A stretch of 32,030 nucleotides of DNA from Pseudoalteromonas luteoviolacea NCIMB 1942 (GTDB lineage: Bacteria > Pseudomonadota > Gammaproteobacteria > Enterobacterales > Alteromonadaceae): the NCBI RefSeq assembly GCF_001625595.1, contig NZ_AUXT01000189.1, positions 1 to 32,030 of the forward strand, given 5' to 3'. This document shows, one piece after another, positions 15,154-23,896 of the stretch (position 1 is the stretch's first letter; the number at the start of each line of letters is the position of its first letter). The position numbers and the translations under genes are program-made. Under the pieces are notes generated by a model that searched no databases, was not told where the DNA came from, and was given only the letters and a program-made list of their open reading frames with translations.

Positions 15154-17298
15154 ATGAGCCGAAGAATAATGCTTATCCCTATTTCTACAGGGGTTGGTTT
15201 AACATCAGTTTCTGTCGGGCTCGTTCGCGCGCTAGAACAAAAAGGCGTGAAGGTTAACTTTTTTAAGCCGATCGCACAGCCACGAAATGCCGATGTGGGA
15301 CCTGAAAAATCTTCGTTGATCATAAAAAAAGGCTCTTCTATTGAACCACCAACACCTTTTGAGTTGCACTATGCAGAGCAAATGATTGGAGATGGTAAAG
15401 GCGATGATCTTTTAGAAGAAATTGTTGAGCGCTTTGAAGGTTCTGTTCACGACGATGAAGTCGCAATCATAGAAGGGATGGTGCCAACAAGAAAACAACC
15501 TTATGCAGGTAGGGTTAATAGGGAAATTGCTCAAACTCTAGGGGCAGACATAGTGTTTGTTTTGACACCAGGGAACGATAGCAATGATCAGTTAGAAGAC
15601 CGCCTTGAGATTGCCTCAGGAAATTATGGAGGCATTGACCATGCGAGAGTACTTGGTTGTATTTTCAACAAAGTTAATGCGCCTTTAGATGAAGATGGCC
15701 GAGCCAGAGCAGACCTAGTTGACCAACACGAGCCTGAGCAGTTAGAAAACGAAATGAACCGCCTAGCGTCATTGCCTATCTTTCGTAAACACCCTTTTAT
15801 GCTGCTGGGTACTATACCTTGGGATTTTGACCTCGTCGCTCCGCGCGTAAGAGATCTCAGCGACTATATGCAAGCTGAAGTGATAAACGAAGGTGATATG
15901 GCGCATCGTCGCTTACGCCGAGTTACGTTTTGTGCAAGAACTGTATCTAATATCCTGAATCACTTTACGCCAGGCGCTTTACTAGTCACGCCTGGTGACC
16001 GCTCAGATATTCTAGTCGCAGCTTGTTTGTCGGCAATGAATGGCACCAAGTTAGGCGCTATTTTATTAACTGGTGGGTTCAAGCCTGAGCCACGTATCAT
16101 GGAGTTGTGCGAACAAGCCATGAATACGGGGTTACCAATTCTCGCGACCGAGGCCGATACGTGGAGAACCTCATTACTGCTTCATAACTTCAACATGGAA
16201 GTTCCCGCAGATGATGAACAACGCATCGATAAAGTAAAGCAACACAATGCAGATCATATCGACCCTGACTGGCTAGACAGCCTATCTCAAGGGGTTGCCC
16301 GTACCAGAAAGCTATCTCCACCAGCCTTTAGATATATGCTTACTGACTTGGCTAGGCGCGCTGATAAAACCATCGTTTTACCTGAGGGTAATGAACCTCG
16401 AACAATCAAGGCAGCAGCCATTTGTGGTGAACGCGGTATAGCCAAAACAGTACTATTAGGTGAGCACGAGGAAATTCAACGAATTGCAGTGCAGCAAGGC
16501 GTTGTTTTGAATGAAAACGTAACAATACTGGACCCTACCCAAGCGATTGATAGATATATCGCGCCAATGGTAGAGCTTCGTAAAAATAAAGGTCTAACAG
16601 AGGTTGTTGCTGCCGAACAACTTCAAGACAACGTAGTGCTGGGTACTATGATGCTTGCTGAAAGTGAAGTCGATGGGCTTGTTTCTGGCGCAGTAAATAC
16701 GACAGCCAACACCATTCGACCTCCTCTACAACTGATTAAAACAGCACCTGATTCATCCTTAGTGAGTTCTGTTTTCTTCATGCTTTTACCAGATCAAGTG
16801 CTTGTTTATGGAGACTGTGCGATAAACCCTGACCCATCAGCTGAGCAACTTGCTGATATCGCAATTCAATCGGCTGACTCAGCAGCTGCATTTGGCATTG
16901 AACCTAAGGTTGCAATGATCAGTTATAGCACGGGCACATCGGGGCAAGGCGCGGACGTCGACAAGGTCCGTGAAGCAACGAAGCTAGCTCAGCAAAAGCG
17001 TCCTGACTTGGATATCGACGGACCTTTACAATACGATGCAGCTATAATGGAAAATGTCGCGCGGAAAAAGGCACCAAACAGCAAAGTAGCAGGTAAAGCG
17101 ACGGTCTTTGTTTTTCCTGATTTAAATACAGGCAATACGACTTACAAAGCGGTTCAGCGAAGTGCCGAACTCATTAGTATCGGACCTATGCTGCAAGGTA
17201 TGCGTAAACCAGTGAATGACCTTAGCCGCGGAGCTTTGGTTGACGACATCGTTTATACAATAGCGCTCACAGCCATTCAAGCGGCCCAGCGTCATTAA
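15154..17298 (+). CDS. pta: Phosphate acetyltransferase
   Basis: Transfers the acetyl group between CoA and phosphate, making the acetyl phosphate used by AckA. The 714 residues equal the length of the long E. coli form. An N-terminal P-loop-like/DRTGG regulatory part ([20 protein letters not shown] at the start; [12 protein letters not shown] near 287) precedes the C-terminal catalytic PTA_PTB domain from ~390 ([44 protein letters not shown]). All expected blocks are present. Start is two bases past the ackA stop, consistent with translational coupling. Confidence 0.97.
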   Translation: MSRRIMLIPISTGVGLTSVSVGLVRALEQKGVKVNFFKPIAQPRNADVGPEKSSLIIKKGSSIEPPTPFELHYAEQMIGDGKGDDLLEEIVERFEGSVHDDEVAIIEGMVPTRKQPYAGRVNREIAQTLGADIVFVLTPGNDSNDQLEDRLEIASGNYGGIDHARVLGCIFNKVNAPLDEDGRARADLVDQHEPEQLENEMNRLASLPIFRKHPFMLLGTIPWDFDLVAPRVRDLSDYMQAEVINEGDMAHRRLRRVTFCARTVSNILNHFTPGALLVTPGDRSDILVAACLSAMNGTKLGAILLTGGFKPEPRIMELCEQAMNTGLPILATEADTWRTSLLLHNFNMEVPADDEQRIDKVKQHNADHIDPDWLDSLSQGVARTRKLSPPAFRYMLTDLARRADKTIVLPEGNEPRTIKAAAICGERGIAKTVLLGEHEEIQRIAVQQGVVLNENVTILDPTQAIDRYIAPMVELRKNKGLTEVVAAEQLQDNVVLGTMMLAESEVDGLVSGAVNTTANTIRPPLQLIKTAPDSSLVSSVFFMLLPDQVLVYGDCAINPDPSAEQLADIAIQSADSAAAFGIEPKVAMISYSTGTSGQGADVDKVREATKLAQQKRPDLDIDGPLQYDAAIMENVARKKAPNSKVAGKATVFVFPDLNTGNTTYKAVQRSAELISIGPMLQGMRKPVNDLSRGALVDDIVYTIALTAIQAAQRH

Positions 17299-17317
17299 TC
17301 ATGACTCCTAACTTGCT

Positions 17318-17345
17318 GAAGAGAGAAGAATTATCTTCTCTCTTC
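17318..17345 (+). terminator. pta: Perfect 12-bp hairpin after pta
   Basis: gaagagagaaga (17318-17329) and tcttctctcttc (17334-17345) pair fully around an ATTA loop, 19 bases past the pta stop. The downstream U-tract is weak (ATAAAAGGGTTTC), so it may act as an inefficient terminator or a 3' stabiliser of ackA-pta message. Confidence 0.6.
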
Positions 17346-17358
17346 ATAAAAGGGTTTC

Positions 17359-17386
17359 TTTTCATCATGCTTGCCTATACTATAAA
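17359..17386 (+). promoter_or_regulatory. Weak candidate promoter for the ACT/EIIA/yffB/dapE run
   Basis: TTTTCA (17359-17364) and TATAAA (17381-17386) with a 16-base spacer lie between the pta hairpin and the ACT-domain gene. A TATACT at 17376-17381 overlaps it as an alternative -10. The -35 match is poor. Confidence 0.3.
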
Positions 17387-17412
17387 TAAGTCGATGCTGT
17401 TAGAGCGCAAGT

Positions 17413-17793
17413 ATGTCAAAACAAACGCTACAAATACTACAACAAGACTTTACTATCCATAGTTTAGATAACGACGCGGGTATTCCCGCTAGCGTGCTAA
17501 ATTCTGGCATCTTCTTTATAGCAAAAACAGCTGAAGAATTATCAATTGTATGCCCATCGCATGTTTCAGTACAAAGCTTTGCAGCTGAACCCTATTGGCG
17601 CGCTATAGAAATTATCGGACCTCTTGGCTTTTCACTCACAGGGATCATGTCAAATATCTCTGGGGTTTTGGCAGCAGCAAACGTTTCTATATTTTCAATT
17701 TCAACCTACGATACTGACTACATACTGGTAAAAGAGCAACAATTGAATAATGCTATTCAAGCACTTAAAAAAGACGGTTACCTTTTCGTTTAA
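17413..17793 (+). CDS. ACT-domain protein (COG3603/CASTOR-type)
   Basis: A 126-residue protein whose second half is an ACT domain of the kind seen in small stand-alone proteins and CASTOR: YWRAIEIIGPLGFSLTGIMSNISGVLAAANVSIFSIST (about 62-99), followed by DTDYILVKEQQLNNAIQAL. ACT domains bind amino acids or other small ligands; the ligand is unknown, though lysine-pathway dapE lies downstream in the same run. No enzyme motif is present and the protein is cytoplasmic. Its TAA overlaps the ATG of the EIIA-like gene by one base (TAATG). Confidence 0.85.
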   Translation: MSKQTLQILQQDFTIHSLDNDAGIPASVLNSGIFFIAKTAEELSIVCPSHVSVQSFAAEPYWRAIEIIGPLGFSLTGIMSNISGVLAAANVSIFSISTYDTDYILVKEQQLNNAIQALKKDGYLFV

Positions 17794-18299
17794 TGATATT
17801 TTCAACACCAATCAAGTACGCGCCGATAACGCAAATCGCGAATCCATTGTTACACATTGCAAGCCCTTTTTCGGGAAAGGTTTTACCTTTAATTCACCAT
17901 CCTGTGCAATTATTTTCAACTGGTGTTTTGGGCATAGGTGTCATTGTAAAAACCAATCAAGCATTAATGCTGGCCCCGTGTAAAGGTAAGGTCATTAGGA
18001 CAACTCAACAAGGCTGCGAATTTGTTATTCGTGCAGAGTCCGGACTTCAACTTCTTATCCATTTACATATCCCATCTGAATACAAAAAAATGGAAAACCT
18101 ATTGCAGCATAGTGTCGGCAAGAAATCAGTTTCTCCAGGCGACGTACTATGCTATTACGATGTCCCGCAAGACACGCCAATTCTTGGCTCATTGATAATT
18201 CTCAATGCGGACAAATTGGGGCCATGTTATTATCCTCTCAATAACGTCAACGCGGGCAAAGATCCGCTAATAACATTAGCAAGAGCATGTAAATTATGA
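17793..18299 (+). CDS. Stand-alone EIIA(Glc)-like protein with His-to-Cys change
   Basis: A 168-residue single-domain protein resembling the glucose-family PTS EIIA (Crr). Matches: IASPFSGKVLPL (22-33), GVLGIGVIVKT (44-54), LAPCKGKV (60-67), GLQLLIHLHI (84-93), VSPGDVLCYYDVP (113-125). His90 fits the phosphorylated His of Crr. The second conserved His, 15 residues earlier, is Cys75 (GCEFVI for NHAFSI). Loss of that His impairs phosphotransfer in studied EIIA proteins, so this may be a regulator rather than a sugar-transport component. No PTS transport, ptsH or ptsI gene lies nearby. It overlaps yffB by four bases (ATGA). Confidence 0.78.
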   Translation: MIFSTPIKYAPITQIANPLLHIASPFSGKVLPLIHHPVQLFSTGVLGIGVIVKTNQALMLAPCKGKVIRTTQQGCEFVIRAESGLQLLIHLHIPSEYKKMENLLQHSVGKKSVSPGDVLCYYDVPQDTPILGSLIILNADKLGPCYYPLNNVNAGKDPLITLARACKL

Positions 18300-18643
18300 G
18301 TATAGTTTTATACGGTATTCCAAACTGTGATACGATCAAAAAAGCAAAGAAATTTCTTCAACAAAACGATATTGAGTTTAAGTTTCACGACTACCGTAAG
18401 GATGGATTAACACCGCAAATGCTGGATGTATTCGTTGAAAAGCTGGGTTGGGAATCAGTTTTAAATAAGCGAGGAACAACTTTTCGCGCACTAAGTGATG
18501 AGCAAAAGCAAAACCTAAATGAAACCACTGCCAAGCAACATATGCTCGAATCTCCAGCCATGATAAAACGTCCAATACTAGATGTTGATTCTAACCTACA
18601 CATTGGCTTTAAAGCAGATCAATACCAAGAGATATTTAAATGA
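18296..18643 (+). CDS. yffB: ArsC/Spx-family thioredoxin-fold protein YffB
   Basis: A 115-residue ArsC/Spx-like protein. Near the N-terminus, [16 protein letters not shown] shows the single conserved Cys10; [30 protein letters not shown] and the family's closing MIKRPILD also match. The family includes glutathione-dependent arsenate reductase ArsC; YffB is a paralogue whose physiological substrate is not settled. It sits directly before dapE, overlapping it by four bases (ATGA), the same neighbour order as in E. coli. This order, not arsenic genes, argues for yffB over arsC. Confidence 0.88.
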   Translation: MSIVLYGIPNCDTIKKAKKFLQQNDIEFKFHDYRKDGLTPQMLDVFVEKLGWESVLNKRGTTFRALSDEQKQNLNETTAKQHMLESPAMIKRPILDVDSNLHIGFKADQYQEIFK

Positions 18644-19791
18644 GCCAGTCAGCCCCTTTAAGTGAAGTGATTGAGCTCGCATCGGCGTTAATTCAGCGCC
18701 CTTCTATCACCCCTGAAGATGCGGGCTGCCAACATTTAATCAACGCGCGTTTAGAAAAGCTTGGTTTCAATATCGAAGAACATTTCTTTATCGACACGCT
18801 AAATACTTGGGCCAGAAAAGGAACTGAAGGGCCGCATTTTTGTTTTGCAGGACACACAGATGTTGTGCCAGTTGGTAATGAAAAAGATTGGCGTCACACG
18901 CCGTTTGCTGGGTTGGTAGAAGACGGGATCTTACATGGACGCGGTGCAGCCGACATGAAAGGCTCTCTTGCGGCCATGGTCGTCGCAACCGAGCGATTTG
19001 TTAATAAACACCCAGACCATGTGGGTTCGATCAGCTTTTTAATTACCTCAGATGAAGAAGGACCTTTTATCAACGGGACCACTAAAGTTGTTGACCTGTT
19101 AGAGGCACGAAACGAAAAGATTGATATGTGCCTAGTTGGTGAACCATCTTCAAGAGATACGCTAGGCGATGTGGTCAAAAATGGTCGAAGAGGCTCATTA
19201 ACGGGACATTTAAAGGTTAAGGGCATTCAAGGCCACGTAGCGTACCCTCATCTTGCAAAAAACCCTATTCACGAAGTTGCCCCTGCACTTGCAGAGTTGA
19301 GCTCAAAACAATGGGACAAAGGAAACGAATATTTTCCAGCAACCAGCTTTCAAATATCTAATATCCATGGCGGAACTGGGGTTGGTAATGTGATCCCGGG
19401 ATCTGTAGATATTCAGTTCAATTTTCGGTTTAGCACAGAGTCTAGTGTTGAAATGCTTCAACAAGGTGTTTTAGATATTTTAAATGCCCATAACTTGGAC
19501 TTTAGCTTGAATTGGACAGTCAATGGCTTACCATTTTTAACTGAACCTGGAGAGCTTTTGAATGTGACGCTTGAGTCTATTAAAGAAGTCACTGGCGTTA
19601 ATGCTACACCCGAAACTTCAGGCGGTACTTCAGATGGTAGGTTTATCGCTCAAACAGGGTGTAAAGTAATTGAGCTTGGGCCTATTAACAAAACAATTCA
19701 CCAAGTCGATGAACAAGTATGCGCCAAGTCTCTTGACGATTTAGCTTTGATATATGAGCGCATTCTAGAGAAGTTATTGGCCAACAAGTAA
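18640..19791 (+). CDS. dapE: Succinyl-diaminopimelate desuccinylase
   Basis: Removes succinate from N-succinyl-LL-diaminopimelate to give LL-DAP, for lysine and peptidoglycan. The 383-residue protein has the M20 metallopeptidase layout. [12 protein letters not shown] holds the first zinc His, [10 protein letters not shown] the bridging Asp, and [11 protein letters not shown] the catalytic Glu-Glu. [16 protein letters not shown] and the C-terminal NKTIHQVDE with the last zinc His follow. A lid/dimerisation domain (~180-290) is present. Length is typical (about 375-380). It is coupled by four bases to yffB upstream and one base (TAATG) to the M15 peptidase gene. Confidence 0.97.
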   Translation: MSQSAPLSEVIELASALIQRPSITPEDAGCQHLINARLEKLGFNIEEHFFIDTLNTWARKGTEGPHFCFAGHTDVVPVGNEKDWRHTPFAGLVEDGILHGRGAADMKGSLAAMVVATERFVNKHPDHVGSISFLITSDEEGPFINGTTKVVDLLEARNEKIDMCLVGEPSSRDTLGDVVKNGRRGSLTGHLKVKGIQGHVAYPHLAKNPIHEVAPALAELSSKQWDKGNEYFPATSFQISNIHGGTGVGNVIPGSVDIQFNFRFSTESSVEMLQQGVLDILNAHNLDFSLNWTVNGLPFLTEPGELLNVTLESIKEVTGVNATPETSGGTSDGRFIAQTGCKVIELGPINKTIHQVDEQVCAKSLDDLALIYERILEKLLANK

Positions 19792-20474
19792 TGAACGATT
19801 TGCAACTGCAAGCTTTAGGGCTAAAGGGTTCACACTTAATCGATTTTAGAGGCAGCCAGATACATCATCGCCTTAAATCAGACCTTGATGGTTTGATCCA
19901 AGCAGCAAAATCTTCTGGTTTTGACTTTGCAATAGCCTCTGCCCAAAGAGACTTCCATCGCCAAAAAGCAATATGGAACGCCAAATACAGTGGCCTCAGA
20001 CCCATTTTAGACCTTGATAATAAAGCCGTTGACACCACCGGATTTAGTAGTAAAGCGATTATTGAGGCCATCATGCTATTTTCAGCGTTGCCTGGAGCTA
20101 GCCGACATCATTTTGGGACTGATTTGGATGTTTACGCCACAAATTGCTTAGCCACTGGGCATTCTTTGCAGCTTGAGCCTTGGGAGTATGAAAAAAGCGG
20201 TCCATTTCACGAGTTTTCAGCATGGCTCGACCTGACGATGAGCGAATTTGGTTTTTATAAACCGTATGATAAATACCGAGGTGGTGTCGCGTGTGAACCT
20301 TGGCATATTAGCCATGTTAAACTCGCACACGAAATGGCAGTGAGTATCGATGCTGCTGCAATAAGTGAAGCAATTTCACGGCACGAGGTCCTAGGTAAAG
20401 AGAGCATTATTAGCAACATGGATGAACTCTATAACCGCTATGTTATTAACGTTGCTGGTGGCACTCTAAAGTAA
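19791..20474 (+). CDS. M15-family D-Ala-D-Ala carboxypeptidase-like protein
   Basis: A 227-residue VanY/M15B-type zinc peptidase. SAQRDFHRQKAIW (50-62) contains the family Arg, SRHHFGTDLDV (104-114) supplies zinc ligands His106 and Asp113, and EPWHISH (169-175) gives catalytic Glu169 and ligand His172. All key residues are intact. Known relatives trim D-Ala-D-Ala or D,L bonds in peptidoglycan. I see no signal peptide or membrane segment, so it may act on cytoplasmic muropeptides or precursors, which would suit its coupling to dapE; that is inference. Substrate is not determined by sequence. Confidence 0.87.
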   Translation: MNDLQLQALGLKGSHLIDFRGSQIHHRLKSDLDGLIQAAKSSGFDFAIASAQRDFHRQKAIWNAKYSGLRPILDLDNKAVDTTGFSSKAIIEAIMLFSALPGASRHHFGTDLDVYATNCLATGHSLQLEPWEYEKSGPFHEFSAWLDLTMSEFGFYKPYDKYRGGVACEPWHISHVKLAHEMAVSIDAAAISEAISRHEVLGKESIISNMDELYNRYVINVAGGTLK

Positions 20475-20477
20475 TAT

Positions 20478-20505
20478 ATATGCCCCATCTCAATTTGGGG
20501 CATAT
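20478..20505. terminator. Hairpin between convergent M15 peptidase gene and alaA
   Basis: A perfect ten-base-pair stem (atatgcccca at 20478-20487, tggggcatat at 20496-20505) has an eight-base loop. It starts four bases past the peptidase stop and ends eleven bases before the alaA stop. It has no U-tract on either strand, so it is a probable shared transcript end rather than a textbook terminator. Confidence 0.55.
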
Positions 20506-20515
20506 TCTAAACAGA

Positions 20516-21730
20516 TTATTGCCTATAACTGTCAAAGAATCGTTTCATTGACTGTAATGCAGGCTCTAATTCATCTTTATGCGGTAAAAACACAAGGCGG
20601 AAATGGTCCGGAGACGGCCAATTAAATGCACGCCCATGTACAAGCAAAATTTTCTCTTCTCGTAATAGGTCGAGCATCATTAATTCGTCATTTTTTACAT
20701 TAAAGTGCTTAGTATCAAATTTAGCAAAAGCATAAAGAGCACCTTTTGGCTTTACGCAGGAGAGCCCTTGAATATCATTCAACCCTTGCCATGCTATATT
20801 TCTCTGTTCGTATAGCCGCCCACCAGGTAGTAACAGCTCATCAATAGATTGGACCCCACCTAGGGCTTGTTGGATTGCAAATTGCGCAGGCACATTGGCA
20901 CACAATCGCATAGAAGCCAGCATATTTAACCCTTCAAGCAAATCACGCATGGCCGATACCTTGCCACTTGCAACCATCCATCCCATGCGAAGTCCAGCTG
21001 CTCGATATGTTTTAGCTAGCCCATTAAAAGTAATTAATGGTAAATCGTCACACAAAGAGCCTATTGAAAAATGCTCTGCCCCATCAAACAAAATCTTCTC
21101 GTAAATCTCATCGCTTAAAACAAGTAAATTATGCTCTCTGGCTATATCAATTAAGCCTTCGAGTAATTCTTTGCTATATACAGAGCCAGTTGGATTGTTC
21201 GGGTTAATAAGAACCAGTGCCTTTGTTTTACTCGTGACTTTTTCACGAATATCTGCCAAATCAGGAAACCAATCTGCACATTCGTCACACATGTAATGTA
21301 CAGGCACACCGCCAGACAACCTAACCGATGCTGTCCACAACGGATAGTCTGGAGCTGGGATTAAAACTTCATCACCATCGTTTAACAGGGCTTGGGTCAC
21401 CATTTGAATCAATTCACTGACGCCATTACCAATAAAAATATTATCTACGCTTAAATTCGGGAAGTCTTTCTGCTGATAATATTGGTAGACTGCAACTCTT
21501 GCAGAATATAGCCCCTTAGAGTCACAATACCCCTGCCCTTGACGAAGGTTTCGAATGATATCTCGATGCATATCTTCGGGCATATCAAAGCCAAATGCGG
21601 CAGGGTTTCCGATGTTTAGTTTGAGTACCTTTACCCCTTCATCTTCCATTTTTTGAGCCTGACTCAACACAGGCCCACGTATGTCGTAACACACTCCCGT
21701 TAACTTATTACTTTTATTTATTTTGTTCAT
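20516..21730 (-). CDS. alaA: Alanine-forming PLP aminotransferase
   Basis: A fold-type I PLP aminotransferase, 404 residues, closely matching AlaA (405 in E. coli), which makes alanine from pyruvate with glutamate. Seen: VCYDIRGPVLSQAQKMEDEG (13-32), LKLNIGNPAAFGFD (36-49), QGYCDSKGLYSAR (66-78), NPNNPTG (176-182), SDEIYEKILFDG (206-217), the PLP lysine Lys240 in FNGLAKTYRAAG, and the C-terminal FRLVFLP with the substrate Arg. The frame extends to 21772, but the ATG at 21730 has GGAG 7 bases upstream and aligns with the known N-terminus. Confidence 0.93.
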   Translation of the reverse strand: MNKINKSNKLTGVCYDIRGPVLSQAQKMEDEGVKVLKLNIGNPAAFGFDMPEDMHRDIIRNLRQGQGYCDSKGLYSARVAVYQYYQQKDFPNLSVDNIFIGNGVSELIQMVTQALLNDGDEVLIPAPDYPLWTASVRLSGGVPVHYMCDECADWFPDLADIREKVTSKTKALVLINPNNPTGSVYSKELLEGLIDIAREHNLLVLSDEIYEKILFDGAEHFSIGSLCDDLPLITFNGLAKTYRAAGLRMGWMVASGKVSAMRDLLEGLNMLASMRLCANVPAQFAIQQALGGVQSIDELLLPGGRLYEQRNIAWQGLNDIQGLSCVKPKGALYAFAKFDTKHFNVKNDELMMLDLLREEKILLVHGRAFNWPSPDHFRLVFLPHKDELEPALQSMKRFFDSYRQ

Positions 21731-21914
21731 CACATATCTCCCCATTCCTTGGCTAGCATACCCATAACACAATGATTTGAAAAGCTTCTAAGAAGCGTTA
21801 ATTACAGGAAATATGGAGGTTTTTATGATTAACGAGACATGGGCCAAACCCAATAGAGACTTTGGCCTTACAAAATTGGTTTACAGCGTAAATTAATAGC
21901 CCGAGTTTCGAGAG

Positions 21915-22259
21915 TTATACGCTGGATGTAATCCAATGCTGTAGTTTTGATTTTGAGGCAACGACCTGCTCGCTCAAATTATCAATCTCAGCTTTTGCTT
22001 TTTCGACTTCATTCGCAAGTAATGCCATTTCGATTTCTCTTGCCACATCAGAAAGACTCATCGCCCCAAACTGCGCTGCGTTGGACTTCAAGCTATGTGC
22101 ATTCCTTGTGGCTGCTTCTAAATCCGAATTTATGGTCATCTTAACTTCGTTTTCTAGTCGCTCAAACTCAGTTAAACAGAACTCTAATGTGTCGCTAAAC
22201 TGATCTCCCAAAAGAGACTGCATATTTTCCAAGCAAGTTTCGTCAATTATCGTGCTCAT
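21915..22259 (-). CDS. Stand-alone HPt phosphotransfer protein
   Basis: A 114-residue all-helical protein with the HPt motif AHSLKSNAAQFGA (54-66), His55 being the phospho-acceptor. HPt proteins relay phosphoryl groups from the receiver domain of hybrid kinases to response regulators. This fits the hybrid kinase starting near 23.9 kb, which has no HPt of its own; pairing is inferred from proximity. No response regulator is adjacent. A weak GGCCAAA/TTTGGCC inverted repeat lies past its stop (21842-21867), without a U-tract. Confidence 0.88.
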   Translation of the reverse strand: MSTIIDETCLENMQSLLGDQFSDTLEFCLTEFERLENEVKMTINSDLEAATRNAHSLKSNAAQFGAMSLSDVAREIEMALLANEVEKAKAEIDNLSEQVVASKSKLQHWITSSV

Positions 22260-22392
22260 AAAAATCCTTTACAGTAGTGGAACCCTTACACACCCTTTCT
22301 TTACTATATGCTAGCTAAGAGTCGTCACAAGGGCAAAGTTAACCACAAAAATATGTTAATATACCCAGCACTTTAACTTGCACTGACCCTCT

Positions 22393-23004
22393 ATGAAAAG
22401 AAGTACCTGCAAAATTTGCCACTTTTCTGTAAAAACTTGTGTATGCGACCACATATCAAATGTGATCGCGAATAAAACGCATATAGTTGTATTACAGCAC
22501 CCCTCAGAGGTTACCGCGGCAAAAAACACGGTGAGATTACTTAGTTTGCAACTAAAAAATATTCACATCTTTGTTGGAGAGACCCCTAGCGATTTCCTCG
22601 ACGCACAAGCCATTGCGAAACAAAATCATTGTGCACTTTTATACCCGGGAGAGAATGCAACCGCCCTAGAAAACATTACCTCAAAAGAAACCCGGATAGA
22701 TTATTTGTTTGTGCTAGACGGTACTTGGAAAAAAGCGCATAAGCTGGCTATGTTAAATCCGTGGCTTATTGAACTCCCACGAATCTCATTCAGTAGTGCA
22801 CCTAAAAACCAATATACGATAAGAAAAGCAGAACAGCAGTATAGTTTGTCTACTTTAGAGGCGTGCGCATATTTCTTGACTGTTTATGACACGATGGACC
22901 CAAAGCCACTCTACAAACTACTGCAAGGCATGATCACTGAACAAACCAAATTTATGCCACCACATGTAAGAGAACGGTATTTAGACAATGACGACTCGGC
23001 TTAA
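22393..23004 (+). CDS. tapT: DTW-domain tRNA-uridine aminocarboxypropyltransferase
   Basis: A 203-residue DTW-family protein. Known members (TapT/YfiP) make acp3U at position 47 of tRNA from S-adenosylmethionine. The N-terminal zinc-type cluster is Cys6, Cys9, Cys16 and Cys18; QHPSEVTAAKNT (35-46) and LYPGENATAL (83-92) follow; and the name-giving motif is LDGTWKKAHKL (108-118, Asp109 and Trp112). RISFSSAPKNQYTIRKAE and LSTLEACAYFL also fit. It is slightly shorter than E. coli YfiP (232). The 3' end overlaps the next gene by 17 bases. Confidence 0.9.
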   Translation: MKRSTCKICHFSVKTCVCDHISNVIANKTHIVVLQHPSEVTAAKNTVRLLSLQLKNIHIFVGETPSDFLDAQAIAKQNHCALLYPGENATALENITSKETRIDYLFVLDGTWKKAHKLAMLNPWLIELPRISFSSAPKNQYTIRKAEQQYSLSTLEACAYFLTVYDTMDPKPLYKLLQGMITEQTKFMPPHVRERYLDNDDSA

Positions 23005-23785
23005 TCGGCAGTTTAACCGCAAAGGACCTGACTATCGGTTTGGAGATCAGGTTTGCTTTGACGAAATAAAAACTACATTTGGTTTTAAGACCATCATATT
23101 AGGTAACTGGGTAACCAAACAAGAACAGCATGTCGCCGCAAATTTAATATATGATGCGCTCGCGGATCTTGCGCAAATTTTATCTTTACCCCCTCAAGCA
23201 ATAGGTTTAAGGCAAACTTTAAATTTAGCATTTGGCAGTGGCGGACAAAAAGGAGTGCAGGCGCATTATGAACCAGGCAGGCGAACTTTGGCGTTGGCAA
23301 AAAATGCTGGAGGTGGTGCACTAGCGCATGAATGGTGGCACGCATTCGATCATTATATTTGCAAGCACTTGTTCGAAACCTGTAATGCATCTGACTTTGC
23401 ATCATCCGTTTGGCTAAGAGATAGCCCTAATCTCGCTCATCCTCTCAATAACAAACTCAACAATATATATAAATGCGTATTACTGAGCGAAGATGCTAAA
23501 CAACCAAGTTCATTTTTCAGTCGTTCAATCAAGTTAGATAAGCAGTTTGGCCGTTTATACTACAGCCTGCCGGAAGAGTTAACCGCAAGAGCCTTTGAGT
23601 GCACGATTGCCTATCAAAGCACAATTGAAAACGAGTTCCTAGTTTCTGATGTTAGGAAATCAAAACTGGAGATGTCGGGCGGATTTTTATTACCACTTGA
23701 GCGTGATGTACTCTCTGAACAAGTCATTAATTACTTTCAAACTCTCGGTGACATATTACATACTCAGCTTCCCTCTCCAAATTAA
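22988..23785 (+). CDS. CLCA_X/LPD1-like putative zinc metalloprotease
   Basis: A 265-residue protein resembling a family annotated CLCA_X in marine gammaproteobacteria and the LPD1 domain of large polyvalent phage/plasmid proteins. Residues 77-121 show the shared core: LNLAFGSGGQKGVQAHYEPG, then LALAKNAGGGALAHEWWHAFDHY with the metal motif HEWWH (114-118). A later Glu-rich segment (LPEELTARAFECTIAYQS) may give the third ligand. There is no signal peptide. It overlaps tapT by 17 bases in another frame, so the two are co-transcribed. Peptidase activity and substrate are unproven. Confidence 0.75.
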   Translation: MTTRLNRQFNRKGPDYRFGDQVCFDEIKTTFGFKTIILGNWVTKQEQHVAANLIYDALADLAQILSLPPQAIGLRQTLNLAFGSGGQKGVQAHYEPGRRTLALAKNAGGGALAHEWWHAFDHYICKHLFETCNASDFASSVWLRDSPNLAHPLNNKLNNIYKCVLLSEDAKQPSSFFSRSIKLDKQFGRLYYSLPEELTARAFECTIAYQSTIENEFLVSDVRKSKLEMSGGFLLPLERDVLSEQVINYFQTLGDILHTQLPSPN

Positions 23786-23844
23786 ACTGAATATTCAGAT
23801 GTAAACTTAATCGACAAACATGGACGCAATAATAAATTACCTCA

Positions 23845-23872
23845 TTGAAACGTAAAACTTTTCATATAATAT
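23845..23872 (+). promoter_or_regulatory. Candidate promoter of the hybrid kinase gene
   Basis: TTGAAA (23845-23850) and TAATAT (23867-23872) with a 16-base spacer. Transcription would start near 23880, leaving 17 bases before the first ATG but ~60 before the GTG at 23942, which carries a better ribosome binding site. Confidence 0.35.
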
Positions 23873-23896
23873 ATACATAGCGTACAAGCGTACTCA

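Noticed and set aside
17793..18299. Calling the EIIA-like gene crr
   Set aside because: The conserved second His is Cys and there are no ptsH/ptsI neighbours, so the standard function and symbol are not justified.
18296..18643. Calling yffB an arsenate reductase (arsC)
   Set aside because: There are no arsenic-resistance neighbours, and its place before dapE matches the YffB paralogue.
23787..23798. Perfect palindrome CTGAATATTCAG upstream of the hybrid kinase gene
   Set aside because: Twelve bases, single copy, and right at the stop of the preceding gene; not enough to call an operator.
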